A stretch of DNA of 64,000 bases from Sphingobacteriaceae bacterium DW12 (GCA_000783305.1 JROE01000002.1:310001-374000), one strand, 5' to 3'. Positions 9,032 to 20,570 are shown, numbered from the stretch's first letter. The notes: generated by a model from the sequence alone, not told the origin. Made by a program: numbers and translations.

Positions 9032-10072
9032 TTAATGCCTATTATCACAATTAATGGGCACCTCGCCATACCTTTTATCGACATACATGATGGAAGCACA
9101 GCCAAATGAATGATATTCAAATCCAAAAATAACTGCAGGCTTGTCATTAAATAAATATCCCGTCCATTGTTCACCCGAGCTTGCTTGGACCTCGTCTTCA
9201 AAATTTAACGGCGCCAGCGAACTTCCTTCGCTTTCTTGGAATATTTTTTCGACTAGAATTCGTTTACCCTTAGCCACAATAAAATAGCGTATTTCTAATC
9301 TATTCTCAACTAAAACATCTCGGATAAAAAAAGTGACGGTATCGCTTTTGAATCGGTAATAATTGCTTATTTTATCTGCTGCATGATTATATTCGTTTTT
9401 CTGCATTTTTTTTGGAAAGTCTCTTTCCTCAATTTTCTCCCATTTTATGAGCTGTAGTTTTGCCTGCACAAAGGGATTTTTTTTGCCGATATATACCAAT
9501 ACGGTATTGTAATAGCGCTCTCTTGATTTAGGAAGCACAGCATGAGCGAGCTCAAAGCCAATCATATAATCCCAAGGAGATACCTCCTCTCCTTGGGAAG
9601 CGTAGGGGGTAAGATGGGCCACTGCCTTAAGCTCCTTTACCGGAATTTTTGTAAAGTCACCGGATTGATAGTCGTATATAAACATCGTATCTCTTTCACT
9701 GAGATTCGTGCCGGTTAACACCCTTTGTCGAGATGTGGAGTCCAGCTCAAAGAATTTTAAATCATCAAAAGGGATACTTTTCTGATTGGCAGTGTACTTA
9801 GGTGGCATGGCCAGTGTATCTTGATAAAGATCAGACAAAGATACAACTGCTTCTATATTCCTATCGTCCCCTACCGTGGTCACAGTGAAGATGTTCAAAT
9901 CGTTTTCTTTTAACCTGATCCGACTTGTTTGCTTTGTTGCGTAGCTTTCAGTTAAAGGATGCATGGAGGTGCTGCCTTGCTCCACGCTGTGGCCGATGGC
10001 AGGGTTTAGCGGATTACCCGTTTGCAGGATTGCTAAAGCAAGCACAGGCGGTATCGATATTTTTACTTTCAT
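9032..10072 (-). CDS. Exported protein of unknown function
   Basis: No family recognised. 346 residues with an N-terminal hydrophobic stretch (MKVKISIPPVLALAI) that could be a signal peptide. The rest is soluble, mixed alpha/beta, rich in beta-prone segments. Two Cys occur near the C-terminus (SFGCASIMY and PINCDNRH) and could pair in the periplasm. It lies 191 bp downstream of the surface-protein operon on the same strand; no promoter or terminator decides whether it belongs to it. Confidence 0.7.
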   Translation of the reverse strand: MKVKISIPPVLALAILQTGNPLNPAIGHSVEQGSTSMHPLTESYATKQTSRIRLKENDLNIFTVTTVGDDRNIEAVVSLSDLYQDTLAMPPKYTANQKSIPFDDLKFFELDSTSRQRVLTGTNLSERDTMFIYDYQSGDFTKIPVKELKAVAHLTPYASQGEEVSPWDYMIGFELAHAVLPKSRERYYNTVLVYIGKKNPFVQAKLQLIKWEKIEERDFPKKMQKNEYNHAADKISNYYRFKSDTVTFFIRDVLVENRLEIRYFIVAKGKRILVEKIFQESEGSSLAPLNFEDEVQASSGEQWTGYLFNDKPAVIFGFEYHSFGCASIMYVDKRYGEVPINCDNRH

Positions 10073-10263
10073 TTCTTGCTGTTTATCAACAATTGTTGTC
10101 CAATTTTCATGCTAACCTTTTCACAGGTATTATTTTGATAACTGGATACAAGGTAGCAAAACATTGTAAATGTTAAGAAAGGGATTTCGATGACAACCAG
10201 CGGCCTCAAGTATCCACATAAGATTACCTGATACTATGTGCAATGTTATACGTATAGCTATTA

Positions 10264-12234
10264 TCATTCGCCATAAAAAACCTCCAGACTTTTCTCGCTT
10301 TCCATACCTTGCATATCGACAGCAGTCACGTAGTAGTAGTACGTATTTCCTTCTTCAATCGCACCATCCAGGTACTCCAATTGATCTCCAGCCAGCGTTT
10401 TCAGCAATTGGGGATTACTATTGCCTACGCTCCTATATATATTATAGCCTTTCATGGCCTGCGCACTGGTATCCCATTGCAGCAAGACCTTCGATGCTTC
10501 AGCAGTATATAATCGTACGCGCAATGGCGCCAAAGGTTTTTCGTTCAGTTTTTCTATCCGAATCGGATTGCTCAAGGCGCTCATTCGGGTCGAATCCAAC
10601 ACCGATTGTATCGCATAGTCATATACACCCGCTTGATACATAGTATCTACAAATTCATTGGCCACCACCCTTGCAAAGGGTGCTGTTGGAAATGCGGCAT
10701 CATCCTTGGATTTTCGATAGACATTATAATAGTCAAGGGCGCCAACAGCCTTCTCCATGTCGTACCAAGTAATAGATACATGTGCTTTATCTATCCAAAT
10801 ATACCGCAACTGCCGAGGTGCTTCCACCTGCACTTTTGAGCCTTTAGGAATGGATAGTTGCACCACTTCCGACAATGGACTCAGCGATTGGGTATGTGAT
10901 ACGGCCGCCACCGCATAATAACCGATTACCTCCCCTTTATTTGCAGAGCTATCTTGATAATGGTAGGATTGTTCGGTAGGATTGTAGGGAATAAAATTGC
11001 TCACTTGACTCAATTTTCCGTTAGGATCAAAACTCCGGTAAATGTAGAAGCCTGCCACTTGAATACTATCCACATGTTGCCAGCTTAATGAGGGCAAGTC
11101 ACCCTCCATATATGCTTGGACTTGCGTTGGAGGCAAGATGTTGACGATACCTGTCGCAAGCCCCGAAACCCGAGCTGTTGGAAAAGAAACGGTCGACTCT
11201 CCCTGCATGACCATCTGGTAGTAATAGTTTTTCCCGCCCCTTACCGTTTCATCTACATAAAGGGTATCGGTCACCGGAATAGTAGCAAGCAACTGGTAAT
11301 TTGTATCGTAATTATCACTTCGGTAGAGCAAGATATTCTGTAATGCGTAGCGTTGATCAAGCGCATCCCAATAGACCTTTATCCCTCCATCTACAGCTGC
11401 CGTCTGCACATTGAAGCCACGGTTCACATTCCGAAATCCACCAACTTGCAGCGTGACGGTATCCGAGCTGGTTCCTAGGTTACCAAAAAAATCCTTCCCA
11501 ATAAGGTAGTATTCATAGCGCACAGATTGCAATGCTGTCGTATCTTGTAGAAAGTAGATAATCGAATCATTTTGTACATTTCCATTCATTCCTCTCGTAC
11601 TGTACACCGCTTTGAAATCGGTGTTTGCCCCTCGTACTCGCCGATGGATTTCAAATAATGGCGCTGCTTGCACTACGGCAGATTGAAAGCGAAGGATTGG
11701 AAATGCCTCTCCAGGATCTATCTCTATACTTCTTATCGCTGCAAAATCCGGTTCAGATAGCGTGTACGTCATGGTAGCATTGAATTCATCCCCATTAACC
11801 GCCATTATTTTATAACTGTAATTTTGGCCCAGCACCGCTGTCGTATCCATGAGCCCGAGCCCAAATCCGATTCGGATCTGGGGAATCTGCACGGTCAGGA
11901 ACTGTTGCTGCTTCACGGGATCCTCCCACGCTTGCCACAATTTCAAGGATAAGCTATCCGATAAGGAGCCCGATTCAGGGAACAAAAATAGTTGATCCTT
12001 TATCCGTTGTTGCACCATGTTTAAGGATAGAAGGGCACTCACACGATGAATCGCAGCAAAGTCTTTTTCATCAGGGCCTTTACGTAATAGCAAATATCCC
12101 TGCTTTGCCATTTCCAAATCATTGACATCGATATAAATTCCCTTCGGAGTGCCTATCATGGTCACTTTCCCTTGCTGAGCATATAATGGGACACCGAAAA
12201 AAAAGAAGCTAAGAAGCCATACTATACGTTCCAT
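10264..12234 (-). CDS. Exported protein with several fibronectin type III-like modules
   Basis: The frame opens at 12300, but the Met at 12234 starts a clear signal peptide (MERIVWLLSFFFFGVPLYAQ), giving 656 residues. The mature part is a series of roughly 95-residue beta-sandwich units with the fibronectin III pattern: repeated NYYYQMV, YYYYVTA-like G strands, and Trp/Tyr core positions such as YNIYRS and VYWDALDQRY. It starts 10 bp after the stop of the giant 2764-residue protein, so the two are co-translated. The likely role is a surface or periplasmic binding or scaffold partner. No type IX sorting domain is visible at its C-terminus. Confidence 0.85.
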   Translation of the reverse strand: MERIVWLLSFFFFGVPLYAQQGKVTMIGTPKGIYIDVNDLEMAKQGYLLLRKGPDEKDFAAIHRVSALLSLNMVQQRIKDQLFLFPESGSLSDSLSLKLWQAWEDPVKQQQFLTVQIPQIRIGFGLGLMDTTAVLGQNYSYKIMAVNGDEFNATMTYTLSEPDFAAIRSIEIDPGEAFPILRFQSAVVQAAPLFEIHRRVRGANTDFKAVYSTRGMNGNVQNDSIIYFLQDTTALQSVRYEYYLIGKDFFGNLGTSSDTVTLQVGGFRNVNRGFNVQTAAVDGGIKVYWDALDQRYALQNILLYRSDNYDTNYQLLATIPVTDTLYVDETVRGGKNYYYQMVMQGESTVSFPTARVSGLATGIVNILPPTQVQAYMEGDLPSLSWQHVDSIQVAGFYIYRSFDPNGKLSQVSNFIPYNPTEQSYHYQDSSANKGEVIGYYAVAAVSHTQSLSPLSEVVQLSIPKGSKVQVEAPRQLRYIWIDKAHVSITWYDMEKAVGALDYYNVYRKSKDDAAFPTAPFARVVANEFVDTMYQAGVYDYAIQSVLDSTRMSALSNPIRIEKLNEKPLAPLRVRLYTAEASKVLLQWDTSAQAMKGYNIYRSVGNSNPQLLKTLAGDQLEYLDGAIEEGNTYYYYVTAVDMQGMESEKSLEVFYGE

Positions 12235-12244
12235 AATATTGTCG

Positions 12245-15200
12245 TTAATAATCAAAGTCTGGATCTTTGCTACAAGACCCGCCGTTTCTAGTAAATTCAA
12301 ATTCCACCCCTTTATTGCAGCTTGATCCCGCGCATAGAGACAGTTTGCCCATCACCCCGATATCAATGCTTTCATCTACAAAGGCACACCACACCCTCGC
12401 CGCTATATTGGCCGAGAAACATCCCATCACCTGAAAACTTGGATCGCCTCCGGTATTGGTAAATTTAGCCTTCACCCCTACCTCTGCATCCACCGAGCCA
12501 CTTACACCACATACCCCCCCTAGGACTGCCATCCGAGCATAGGCATGTGCAAATAACATAGCCCCGACGCCTATCTCTTGGTTGGCCTTGTTAAAACTTC
12601 CATAGATACGGGCATCAAATCCCGCACCGAAGCCTACCTCAAAATCAGCAACCACAAAATTAACGGCAAAATGGGTTTCCGGAATGATATCCTTTCTTCC
12701 TGTAAACAAGAACCCATGGAATCCATTTTCCTTAAATATTCGAGGTAGCTTCTTGACATAAGATTGGCTCGTAAACTTGGCTTCCATTTGCGGAGTCACC
12801 ATATTATGGTCACCTATACCAATACCCACCGCCAATGGGAAGATGAGCGGCACAGGAGCCAATACATCTGCTCCAGCAAAGAAATACCACCCCTCTTTCT
12901 CGAAGAGCATTTCAAGCTCGACCTTACTTAAGATGACAGCCCCTGCCACCAATCTGGGCATACTAAGCGAGCCAAACATGCGTCCAGTCTTGAAATCATA
13001 ATCAAATTTGGCCCCCGATAGCCCGCCTTCATTTTGAGCCATACCATCGGCCAAATTGTCAACTGGCAATTCTTCTTGTAGGGCTTTCACTGCCTGCATA
13101 GCCACTTGTTTGGTTTTTTGCTTTGCTACATCAACGATATCAATACCCACGGCACCACGCAAAACACCGTTGAGCTGCAAGAAGCCACCGATTGGATTAC
13201 CATCTACCATCGAATTGATAGCGTTCATGCCACTACCTGCCAAACGCATTTTGGCGGCAATCTGATCATAATATTGTTTCCCGCTCTCGCCCAATTTCAT
13301 CACCTCATTGTAGGTATTGTTAGCAGTTTTGAGGTTATTTTCAATAAACTCCCGCGTTTGGCGCACCGTCTCATCTTTCATCACCTCATCCAAGAGCTGA
13401 GCCGCATATTCCTCCCCCTGTTTACGATAATCACCGATCACGATTTCGGCCTGTTTCTTAGCATCTTCTGCTGCTTGTGACAACACTTGCTCTGCAAAGG
13501 CTTTGGCTTCTCCTGCTGCCTGCGCTCCAGCTTGACTTGCAGCTCCCTGTACTCCCGAAGTGACCATGCTAACCAAGTTGGCTTTGATGCTGATATCTGT
13601 ACCGGGCATCTGTATCGTTCCAGCAATCCCCAATCCGCGACCACCAAAAAGCTGTCCACCTTCGATGGTGGTCGTCTTGAATCGCGTACCTCCATCTCCA
13701 GTAAAAGAAAAGCTCAAAGGCGCAATGGAAAGTACCGGTGCCCCTGATTCACTTGCCGAATAGCTTATCGATCCGTTGATATTGTCCAACAGTTTAGGCA
13801 GATGCAGATTGACCGTACCATTCATCGTCAGCCCCTCAGGTTTACTAAAGAACGAACCTGGGGTAAAAGAAAGCTGGCTTTGGAGGGTAATCGGTGTGGC
13901 ATTTTGACTAAAGCCAAACACTTCTTCATCGTTGCTCAATACCGATACATACCCAATCCGTATACGATCTCCTTGGCGTGTCATTCCTGGAAGTTTTTCT
14001 AAAAATGCAGCTTCACCATTGTCATTACGCAAGGTAAATTTAAAGTGTCCTTTTCCCGGAATATTTCCCACATCAGCGTCGTAGGTAAAGACTACTTCCG
14101 TACCTTGATTCAGATGAAGGGGTATACTGGCCTTGCCACCTACGGTCAATTTCTGAACAACATTGTCCGTCTTGTCAAAGATAAGTTCGCCTGGGATAAT
14201 AGACATCTTCGGCATATTCAAGTCGGTCTTACCTGTCAATATTTTATTGTTCTTCAGCACTATACCCCCAGAGTTGGGTGCCAATGCCCATGATTTGCTC
14301 TGTACTTTCCATTTTTCCAATTGAAATTCCAACGGCTCATCACTGCTGACTGGCAACATCTTATCTTTCGTGATGACTGCTTTCCCCGCATCGAGGCGCA
14401 AAGGTATTCCCCCTTGTATTTTGGTATTTAATGTCAAGAACAGATGAATACTGTCATTTTGAACATAGGACTCTCTTGCAGCGGCTACCCCACTCTCCCC
14501 ATCGAAACCTAAATATTTAAATTGTATCGCTTTGCCCTGATCTTTGCTGATAGCATATTTTCGTCCCTTGATATCTTCCTTCGAATGGAATACCTCCATA
14601 TTCATCTTATCCGGACCTCCGTCAGCGTATTTGCCCAAATAGAAATCCTGATTACTAATGGTCATATAACTTGTCGGGAAGTTGAACGAATTATCGACCA
14701 GCCGTACACGCCCTTCAATCGAACCTGTGGTATCATTTTCACCCCTATGTACCCGGATGAACTGATCAAAACCGAGCAGTTGGGCCTTGAAAGATGTAAA
14801 GGCAGATAAGCGTACATCTTTTTCTACCAAATCGATTTGTTCTGCCACCGGCACTCCCTTAGGCACTTGGTCAGCATTGACATTGCTCGATTTCTTAAAG
14901 GCTATATTCTTAAAGGTCAGACTCACTTCCCGACCGGCAAACTTATCGTTTTTAAAATCCGAATGTTCTGGCAGATTGACCAGATTCCCTGACACGAGGT
15001 AGCTTCCATCTTGTCGTTGTTCCAATTTGCTCACACGAGCGTTAAATCCATACAGCTGGCTGATGTCAATATCCTTTAGTTCAGTGATTTCGAAATCCAG
15101 TACCTGCTCCCGCACATCCCTTTGCAAGGTAACGGATTTGCTTTCACCGACAAAGGTTCGGTGCTGTTGATAATAACTCGCAGCAACCTTTATTTTAATC

Positions 15201-18200
15201 GAATTGGCCGGCAGCAATCGGCTCACCGATCGAGGTTCAGGAACTAACATAGCGTAGCTACCATTTGCGTCGGTCACCGCTTCACTTTCCGAATTTGCAC
15301 CGGCGCCTTGCTCCAAATAGACTTGCGCCCCTCGCAGGGCTGTGCCATCTTCCGCGAGCGTGACCTGACCCCGCAGGATACTGGCCCGGTCCACTGCCAC
15401 CACCACTGTACGCTGCACCTGATCATCTATGCTATTCACATTATTGAGGCTTGTCGGCATAAAGGCAATTGCCGTTGGCATGACCATCGGGCTATTCGAA
15501 TTGTCGTTACTTCCATCCCGCTTACCGCTATATTTCGCGATATCGTTGGTCACGAATACATTGAAGTTGGTCTTCGAATTATTAACAAATTCAAACTGAG
15601 CCTCTCCACGCATATTGGTCCGTACGAAATCATCACCAGCCCCTTCAATATAGACCTTGGCGTTACTGACAAGTGAGCCGTCCTTTGTCTTGACCACAAC
15701 GTTGATCCGATGCTTTCTGCGGGTCAATTTGAAATCGCCAAGATTTGCATTAGGCTCTGTTGCATTGACTGCAGCGGTCAGCGGCATATAAGCGGGGTCA
15801 TAAGGCATGATAATAATAGAATCAGGCCTAGCGGGAAGGTCTATTTCAAAGCGTTGGTAAGGCAAGATAAACTGCGTCGGAGTAAACCTAAGCGATTGTT
15901 CCAACTGCTGATTGCCAACCACCGTGACATTCTTATCGACAGCAACGTTATTGGCTGCTCCCTGAGCGGAACCCGAATAGACAAAATTGACCGTATTTCC
16001 ATATTTCACTTTAGACTGGGTTGCTGCTTCTACTATTCCCGCATTCAAATCGGCTTTGCTGGTTATGAAAAGGGTCGTATTGATTTGTCCCTTCTCATTC
16101 TTGGCGGATTGTATCTTACTACCACTCGTCCCAAACACTATTTCTTGCTTATTCTGTACTGCTTTGTCTACCAAAGTTTGAAAATTAGTAAGTGCCAATT
16201 GATTTGATGGCCTATTTACAGCGGCCACCACCGCAGTCTTATTACCTACTCCTTCCGTATCTACCCATCTTCCATTCATTTTGAGCTTCACCCTAGCCGT
16301 CACTGGCGCCCCATCTTCACTATCCATCACATATCCAAATGCCCCCCTTCCCAACGGTTTAAGATCGAAGTTCCGCACGATCTGTCGGCCTGAAAGACCA
16401 GCTGATAAGCTTCCGATATCCACCTCTTGCTTCTCATAACCTGGAGCGTACAGTATTTTCACCATATTAGTGGTCTGTGTAGACACTGTCCCCGTATTAA
16501 TCGTCTCCGGATTGAAATATTCGATCCGCTTTTCTAATGTAGGGAATGCGTAATAACCATTCTCATCCGTCGTTGACACTTCCTCAAACAGGAAATTGTA
16601 CCGTTGATTGTTGTAGGACTTGCCATCTAAGACAATACTTGCTTTGACTTGGACCCCCTTGACCCCTAGGGTGGTAAAATTATCGGTCACCCGCCCTCTA
16701 ATCAATGTAGACTTCGGAATTATCCTAAATTTATATTCGACCACATCGTCCGGATTAAAATCCTTGTTAAATAGGATTTCCGCTCCAGGTATAAATCCTT
16801 CAATCCCTTGAGGCCCGTCGGCCGCCACCCGACGATTGGTCCATACGTGGGTTTTGCTCAGGAAGTAATCCTTGTAAAAGGCCACATCATTTTCCCGTCC
16901 TCGTTCATCTGCTTCCAAAATATAGCTCAGCGAGCCCGATGCAGATATGGATGCGGCGCGAAGCACATCTTTAAATTCGATATAGCCCCCATCATTGCTG
17001 ACCTCCCCTTCCCGCATCAGCACATTTTTATACTGATTATCAATGGACGGGTTATTCGTCGGGATGACCACTCCATTACTTAGCATTGTGCCAGAATAGT
17101 TAGCACCGATATTAGCCGTGTAGCTGAGATTATTCGTCGCGATTCTATTAACAAGTGTGGTTGCCCCGCTTGAAATAACGGGTGCAGCTGAATTATTATA
17201 ACCTGAATTTGGGGTAGAGGCATTGATATTCTTTTTGGTATTCTTATCCAATCCCGGTATGAAAGGCATGTAGCGATGGTCTTTATTATTTAGATCGTAA
17301 TAGAGGTTGACCGGTACATTCGGGAAGGAGGTCGCCGTCTGTGGTTGCTCTGCGCGGTCAACACGCTGTACTTGCACCCGGATATTTTGAGTCTTCACAA
17401 AAGAAGTATATGTCCCAATATCTTTGCTTTCCCAAGGTTGCACCACAATGGCTTCATCAGGTGCACAATAGAAGGATACATCAGGCACCAATCGATACAC
17501 TCTCCTGAACTGACCATCCCTAGAACCCGCCAAATCGCCGTGGCCCATGGTCACCGAGCCATTGATGTATTGGCCCGCCATATCGGCATTAGGAAAATCA
17601 AATTCAAAGTTCCCCTCCTGGTCTGTCATCACCGTTTGCAACACCTTGTAATTGTCCTGTACACTGTTTCCACCTCCGTAAATAGCTATTCCTTGACCTA
17701 CTACTTCTGTTTTTGTAAAATTGGTGTACCCATAGGTGGCCAATTGCGTACCTACGTTGCTATAATAATTTCCAATGGGAGACAATACATTTGCCGCCCC
17801 ATCTATTAGCGCTCTATTTTGCGACTCTCCTATACGCAATATAGGGCCAATCCCAAAAGAAGGGTCACCATTTGCAGCCGATGGTCCACCTGCTAACCGT
17901 ACCTCCTGATGGATATCCGACATGGCATTAGCCGAATACCTAGATTCTACAAAATCATAAGTGACGACCAATTTTAGGGGCATATTTGCATACGCTTGCT
18001 TAGGTATACCTGCTCTATTTTTATAGGCATATTTCAGGTTTCCAGTCAATTTGGTCCTTGGTGCGACATGCAATTCCTTTTCTAAGGTTAAAAAAGCCTC
18101 TTCAGGTACGGCATTATATCGATAATCTGTCCATTTATCCTTGCTAAGGGTATTTTTTGTGATACCATTACCATAGAGGGAACCTCCTTTGGAAATGTTA

Positions 18201-20539
18201 TCGGCAAGATTCAATCCAGCTTTATTTTGATTGGCGCTTACTACCTGTCCGCTTTTCTTGCTATCGACTGCATTTGTCAACGCATTAGTCGTTGATGTAT
18301 TAGCCACCGCAACCCGGTTGTTACTCGTTACTGCTTTCAGCTTTAGGTCGGTCGCTTGTTGGTTAGCGGCGGCCGTTACTAATACCTTTCCTCCAACATA
18401 ATTGACCATCTCTGGATTATTCAGTTTGAGATTGCTGTTCGTACTTCCATTGTTAGCTCCTACTCCTTCTGCCACTACTTGAAAAGGGACCTCCCGCAGT
18501 ACCGTACTACCATCCATTAAGACGATCTTGTAATTATAGCCATCAGAAGGTAGATTTTTGAACAAAGAATTAAAAGTCACATACGCTTCATTTCCATTTT
18601 TTTTGTTGCTGATTTGCGGTGTTGTCCGTTCGGCTATCAGCATCTTATCCCCTTGTATCGCCTGTTCATATTCGCTTTCACTCAATATATCCCCCTCGTA
18701 TCTAGGAATACCATATTGGGCATTCTCTTTGTTAACCTTTTCCCGGTAGATCTTGATATTGGCATTTTCTACATAGTCTCCTTTGAGGTTGTTAAAGATC
18801 TCGCGCACATTGACCTTGAGACTGTAGGCGTTCGCATCCAAGGTAATTTGATTCATCTGCTGCACACCACCTGGTTTTAAGGAAAACAACTCGCTACTTG
18901 CCTTAAAATGAGGATTGAGTACCGCTATTTTATAATACACACCGACTTTACCCTTCATAATGTCAAGATCATGCTTCCTATCAGGAGGCATCATGGACAC
19001 CTGCTGCCCCCCCATATTTACCTCCCATTTATCGATTGGGATTACGCCACTACTATCTGCTGGTGTGAAGAAACAGGGCATTTCAAAGTTGCCATCCTCA
19101 TCGGTCATCACATACTGCCCGCCAAAGACCTCTTCTTTATTGAAATAGTTGGCGACAGCACCAGTCAATTCGGTCATCTGCGGTACGCCATTAGCATCCT
19201 CTCCCACATTGGCATATACTTTGGACAAATAGACCTTTTGATTGGCTATTGGAAATACATTTCCTTTAGTATCATCGTTAAATTGGTAGACCAATCGACC
19301 TTTGATCTTGGTTGTATCCCGGTATATCTTCGCGTCAAAGCGGAAATCTACGGGTTGGCTCTTTCCTTGATTTTCAAAAATTTGCTGTTGGGTCGGATCG
19401 CTCGCGATGACTTCAACTTGGTATTGCTCACCTTTAATGAGCGTAGGCATCTTCACAAAATCATACAAAAGCTCATTGTTGCCGACAATCTTGGTAGAAT
19501 ATATCGGCAAAGATAAAGGAAGGCCTTTCTTGGATATATTAGATGTCTTAGCTTTATAGAAATTGACGGTATATTCTGTTGTTGGTGCAGCCGCAAAGAT
19601 TGGATGCCAAACCACCTTAAACTGTCCCTGTCCATTAAATATACTTTGGTGTTCGGGGCTCACGATTATTGGGGCCTTTATCATATTCCCAGCATACCTA
19701 AAAGAGGTGACCTCTGACCACCCTCTATTTCTAAAATTAGATTTCCCTGTTGGATCGGTAGCTTGCACACCCATCACATATTGTCGCCCAGGAATGAGCG
19801 CTGGATGCGCAGGGCCATACAGCAGCATATTCGTCCCAATAGTTTCTTCAAATAAAGGTCTGCTGGATAGGAATGCATCGTTAGGATTGCGTGCTGCGAT
19901 GACCTCTACAATCCGTAGCTTATACTGGATAAATGGAGATGACCCTGGAGGTGTAGTCCATGTGATTGGTAAAGCTTGCACCCCCTTTACATCGACGTTC
20001 TGTTCGTTGAACGGACTCAAAATACGTGGCGGCTCTAGATCTGAAATCCGGAAGCTAGTACAGCCTAGTGGCTGTTCAGGACTGATTGGTTCCAGGGTGT
20101 TATAGTTTAAGGCCCGAATACACAAGGTATAATTACCTTCCAATAGTCCCACCCCTCGGGTCATGTCCGCTCGACTGATACCCGTATATTCTATTTTGTT
20201 TATATCAAACAGAGCTGCAATATCATTTCCATTCAAATTGACCGTCTGCCCCGCAGGGATGAGAATGGGCCGCGGACTACGGTAACCAGGCTTGACCCAA
20301 GCCGCAATACCGTTGTCACCAGTTACCCTGGCCGTAAGCTGTATGGACAACTCGGTCGTGGAAATATTGGTCACCGTCACTACCATCAACTCGGGATGCG
20401 AAGAATAGTCCGCAATACGATTCAAATATGGGGGCAATACGTGTGATGTAATCTGTATCTGTGCTTGCGCGGCACAAAGCATCAGCAAAAATCCTATTAG
20501 GGTCAATACTTTTCGTCTGATAAATGCGATCCTTTTCAT
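12245..20539 (-). CDS. Giant exported surface protein, 2764 residues
   Basis: Signal peptide at 1-26 ending CAAQA, mature start QIQITS. The N-terminal about 160 residues recall the TANFOR-type domain of large Bacteroidota proteins (tentative, from memory). Next come fibronectin-like units (165-400), then repeated carboxypeptidase-regulatory-like beta-sandwiches (for example IRGRVTDNFTTLGVKGVQV and LRGQVTLAEDGTALRGAQV), interrupted by Asn/Gly-rich low-complexity segments. Around residues 2325-2430 lies an Ala/Gln/Glu-rich helical, probably coiled-coil, stretch. The last about 300 residues are Gly-rich and Cys-containing, like a closed beta-structure. No C-terminal T9SS sorting domain is recognised. 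Third of four operon genes; role likely structural or adhesive. Confidence 0.85.
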   Translation of the reverse strand: MKRIAFIRRKVLTLIGFLLMLCAAQAQIQITSHVLPPYLNRIADYSSHPELMVVTVTNISTTELSIQLTARVTGDNGIAAWVKPGYRSPRPILIPAGQTVNLNGNDIAALFDINKIEYTGISRADMTRGVGLLEGNYTLCIRALNYNTLEPISPEQPLGCTSFRISDLEPPRILSPFNEQNVDVKGVQALPITWTTPPGSSPFIQYKLRIVEVIAARNPNDAFLSSRPLFEETIGTNMLLYGPAHPALIPGRQYVMGVQATDPTGKSNFRNRGWSEVTSFRYAGNMIKAPIIVSPEHQSIFNGQGQFKVVWHPIFAAAPTTEYTVNFYKAKTSNISKKGLPLSLPIYSTKIVGNNELLYDFVKMPTLIKGEQYQVEVIASDPTQQQIFENQGKSQPVDFRFDAKIYRDTTKIKGRLVYQFNDDTKGNVFPIANQKVYLSKVYANVGEDANGVPQMTELTGAVANYFNKEEVFGGQYVMTDEDGNFEMPCFFTPADSSGVIPIDKWEVNMGGQQVSMMPPDRKHDLDIMKGKVGVYYKIAVLNPHFKASSELFSLKPGGVQQMNQITLDANAYSLKVNVREIFNNLKGDYVENANIKIYREKVNKENAQYGIPRYEGDILSESEYEQAIQGDKMLIAERTTPQISNKKNGNEAYVTFNSLFKNLPSDGYNYKIVLMDGSTVLREVPFQVVAEGVGANNGSTNSNLKLNNPEMVNYVGGKVLVTAAANQQATDLKLKAVTSNNRVAVANTSTTNALTNAVDSKKSGQVVSANQNKAGLNLADNISKGGSLYGNGITKNTLSKDKWTDYRYNAVPEEAFLTLEKELHVAPRTKLTGNLKYAYKNRAGIPKQAYANMPLKLVVTYDFVESRYSANAMSDIHQEVRLAGGPSAANGDPSFGIGPILRIGESQNRALIDGAANVLSPIGNYYSNVGTQLATYGYTNFTKTEVVGQGIAIYGGGNSVQDNYKVLQTVMTDQEGNFEFDFPNADMAGQYINGSVTMGHGDLAGSRDGQFRRVYRLVPDVSFYCAPDEAIVVQPWESKDIGTYTSFVKTQNIRVQVQRVDRAEQPQTATSFPNVPVNLYYDLNNKDHRYMPFIPGLDKNTKKNINASTPNSGYNNSAAPVISSGATTLVNRIATNNLSYTANIGANYSGTMLSNGVVIPTNNPSIDNQYKNVLMREGEVSNDGGYIEFKDVLRAASISASGSLSYILEADERGRENDVAFYKDYFLSKTHVWTNRRVAADGPQGIEGFIPGAEILFNKDFNPDDVVEYKFRIIPKSTLIRGRVTDNFTTLGVKGVQVKASIVLDGKSYNNQRYNFLFEEVSTTDENGYYAFPTLEKRIEYFNPETINTGTVSTQTTNMVKILYAPGYEKQEVDIGSLSAGLSGRQIVRNFDLKPLGRGAFGYVMDSEDGAPVTARVKLKMNGRWVDTEGVGNKTAVVAAVNRPSNQLALTNFQTLVDKAVQNKQEIVFGTSGSKIQSAKNEKGQINTTLFITSKADLNAGIVEAATQSKVKYGNTVNFVYSGSAQGAANNVAVDKNVTVVGNQQLEQSLRFTPTQFILPYQRFEIDLPARPDSIIIMPYDPAYMPLTAAVNATEPNANLGDFKLTRRKHRINVVVKTKDGSLVSNAKVYIEGAGDDFVRTNMRGEAQFEFVNNSKTNFNVFVTNDIAKYSGKRDGSNDNSNSPMVMPTAIAFMPTSLNNVNSIDDQVQRTVVVAVDRASILRGQVTLAEDGTALRGAQVYLEQGAGANSESEAVTDANGSYAMLVPEPRSVSRLLPANSIKIKVAASYYQQHRTFVGESKSVTLQRDVREQVLDFEITELKDIDISQLYGFNARVSKLEQRQDGSYLVSGNLVNLPEHSDFKNDKFAGREVSLTFKNIAFKKSSNVNADQVPKGVPVAEQIDLVEKDVRLSAFTSFKAQLLGFDQFIRVHRGENDTTGSIEGRVRLVDNSFNFPTSYMTISNQDFYLGKYADGGPDKMNMEVFHSKEDIKGRKYAISKDQGKAIQFKYLGFDGESGVAAARESYVQNDSIHLFLTLNTKIQGGIPLRLDAGKAVITKDKMLPVSSDEPLEFQLEKWKVQSKSWALAPNSGGIVLKNNKILTGKTDLNMPKMSIIPGELIFDKTDNVVQKLTVGGKASIPLHLNQGTEVVFTYDADVGNIPGKGHFKFTLRNDNGEAAFLEKLPGMTRQGDRIRIGYVSVLSNDEEVFGFSQNATPITLQSQLSFTPGSFFSKPEGLTMNGTVNLHLPKLLDNINGSISYSASESGAPVLSIAPLSFSFTGDGGTRFKTTTIEGGQLFGGRGLGIAGTIQMPGTDISIKANLVSMVTSGVQGAASQAGAQAAGEAKAFAEQVLSQAAEDAKKQAEIVIGDYRKQGEEYAAQLLDEVMKDETVRQTREFIENNLKTANNTYNEVMKLGESGKQYYDQIAAKMRLAGSGMNAINSMVDGNPIGGFLQLNGVLRGAVGIDIVDVAKQKTKQVAMQAVKALQEELPVDNLADGMAQNEGGLSGAKFDYDFKTGRMFGSLSMPRLVAGAVILSKVELEMLFEKEGWYFFAGADVLAPVPLIFPLAVGIGIGDHNMVTPQMEAKFTSQSYVKKLPRIFKENGFHGFLFTGRKDIIPETHFAVNFVVADFEVGFGAGFDARIYGSFNKANQEIGVGAMLFAHAYARMAVLGGVCGVSGSVDAEVGVKAKFTNTGGDPSFQVMGCFSANIAARVWCAFVDESIDIGVMGKLSLCAGSSCNKGVEFEFTRNGGSCSKDPDFDY

Positions 20540-20570
20540 CTTTTTATTTTATTTGCGCGTGTCTGAGTCC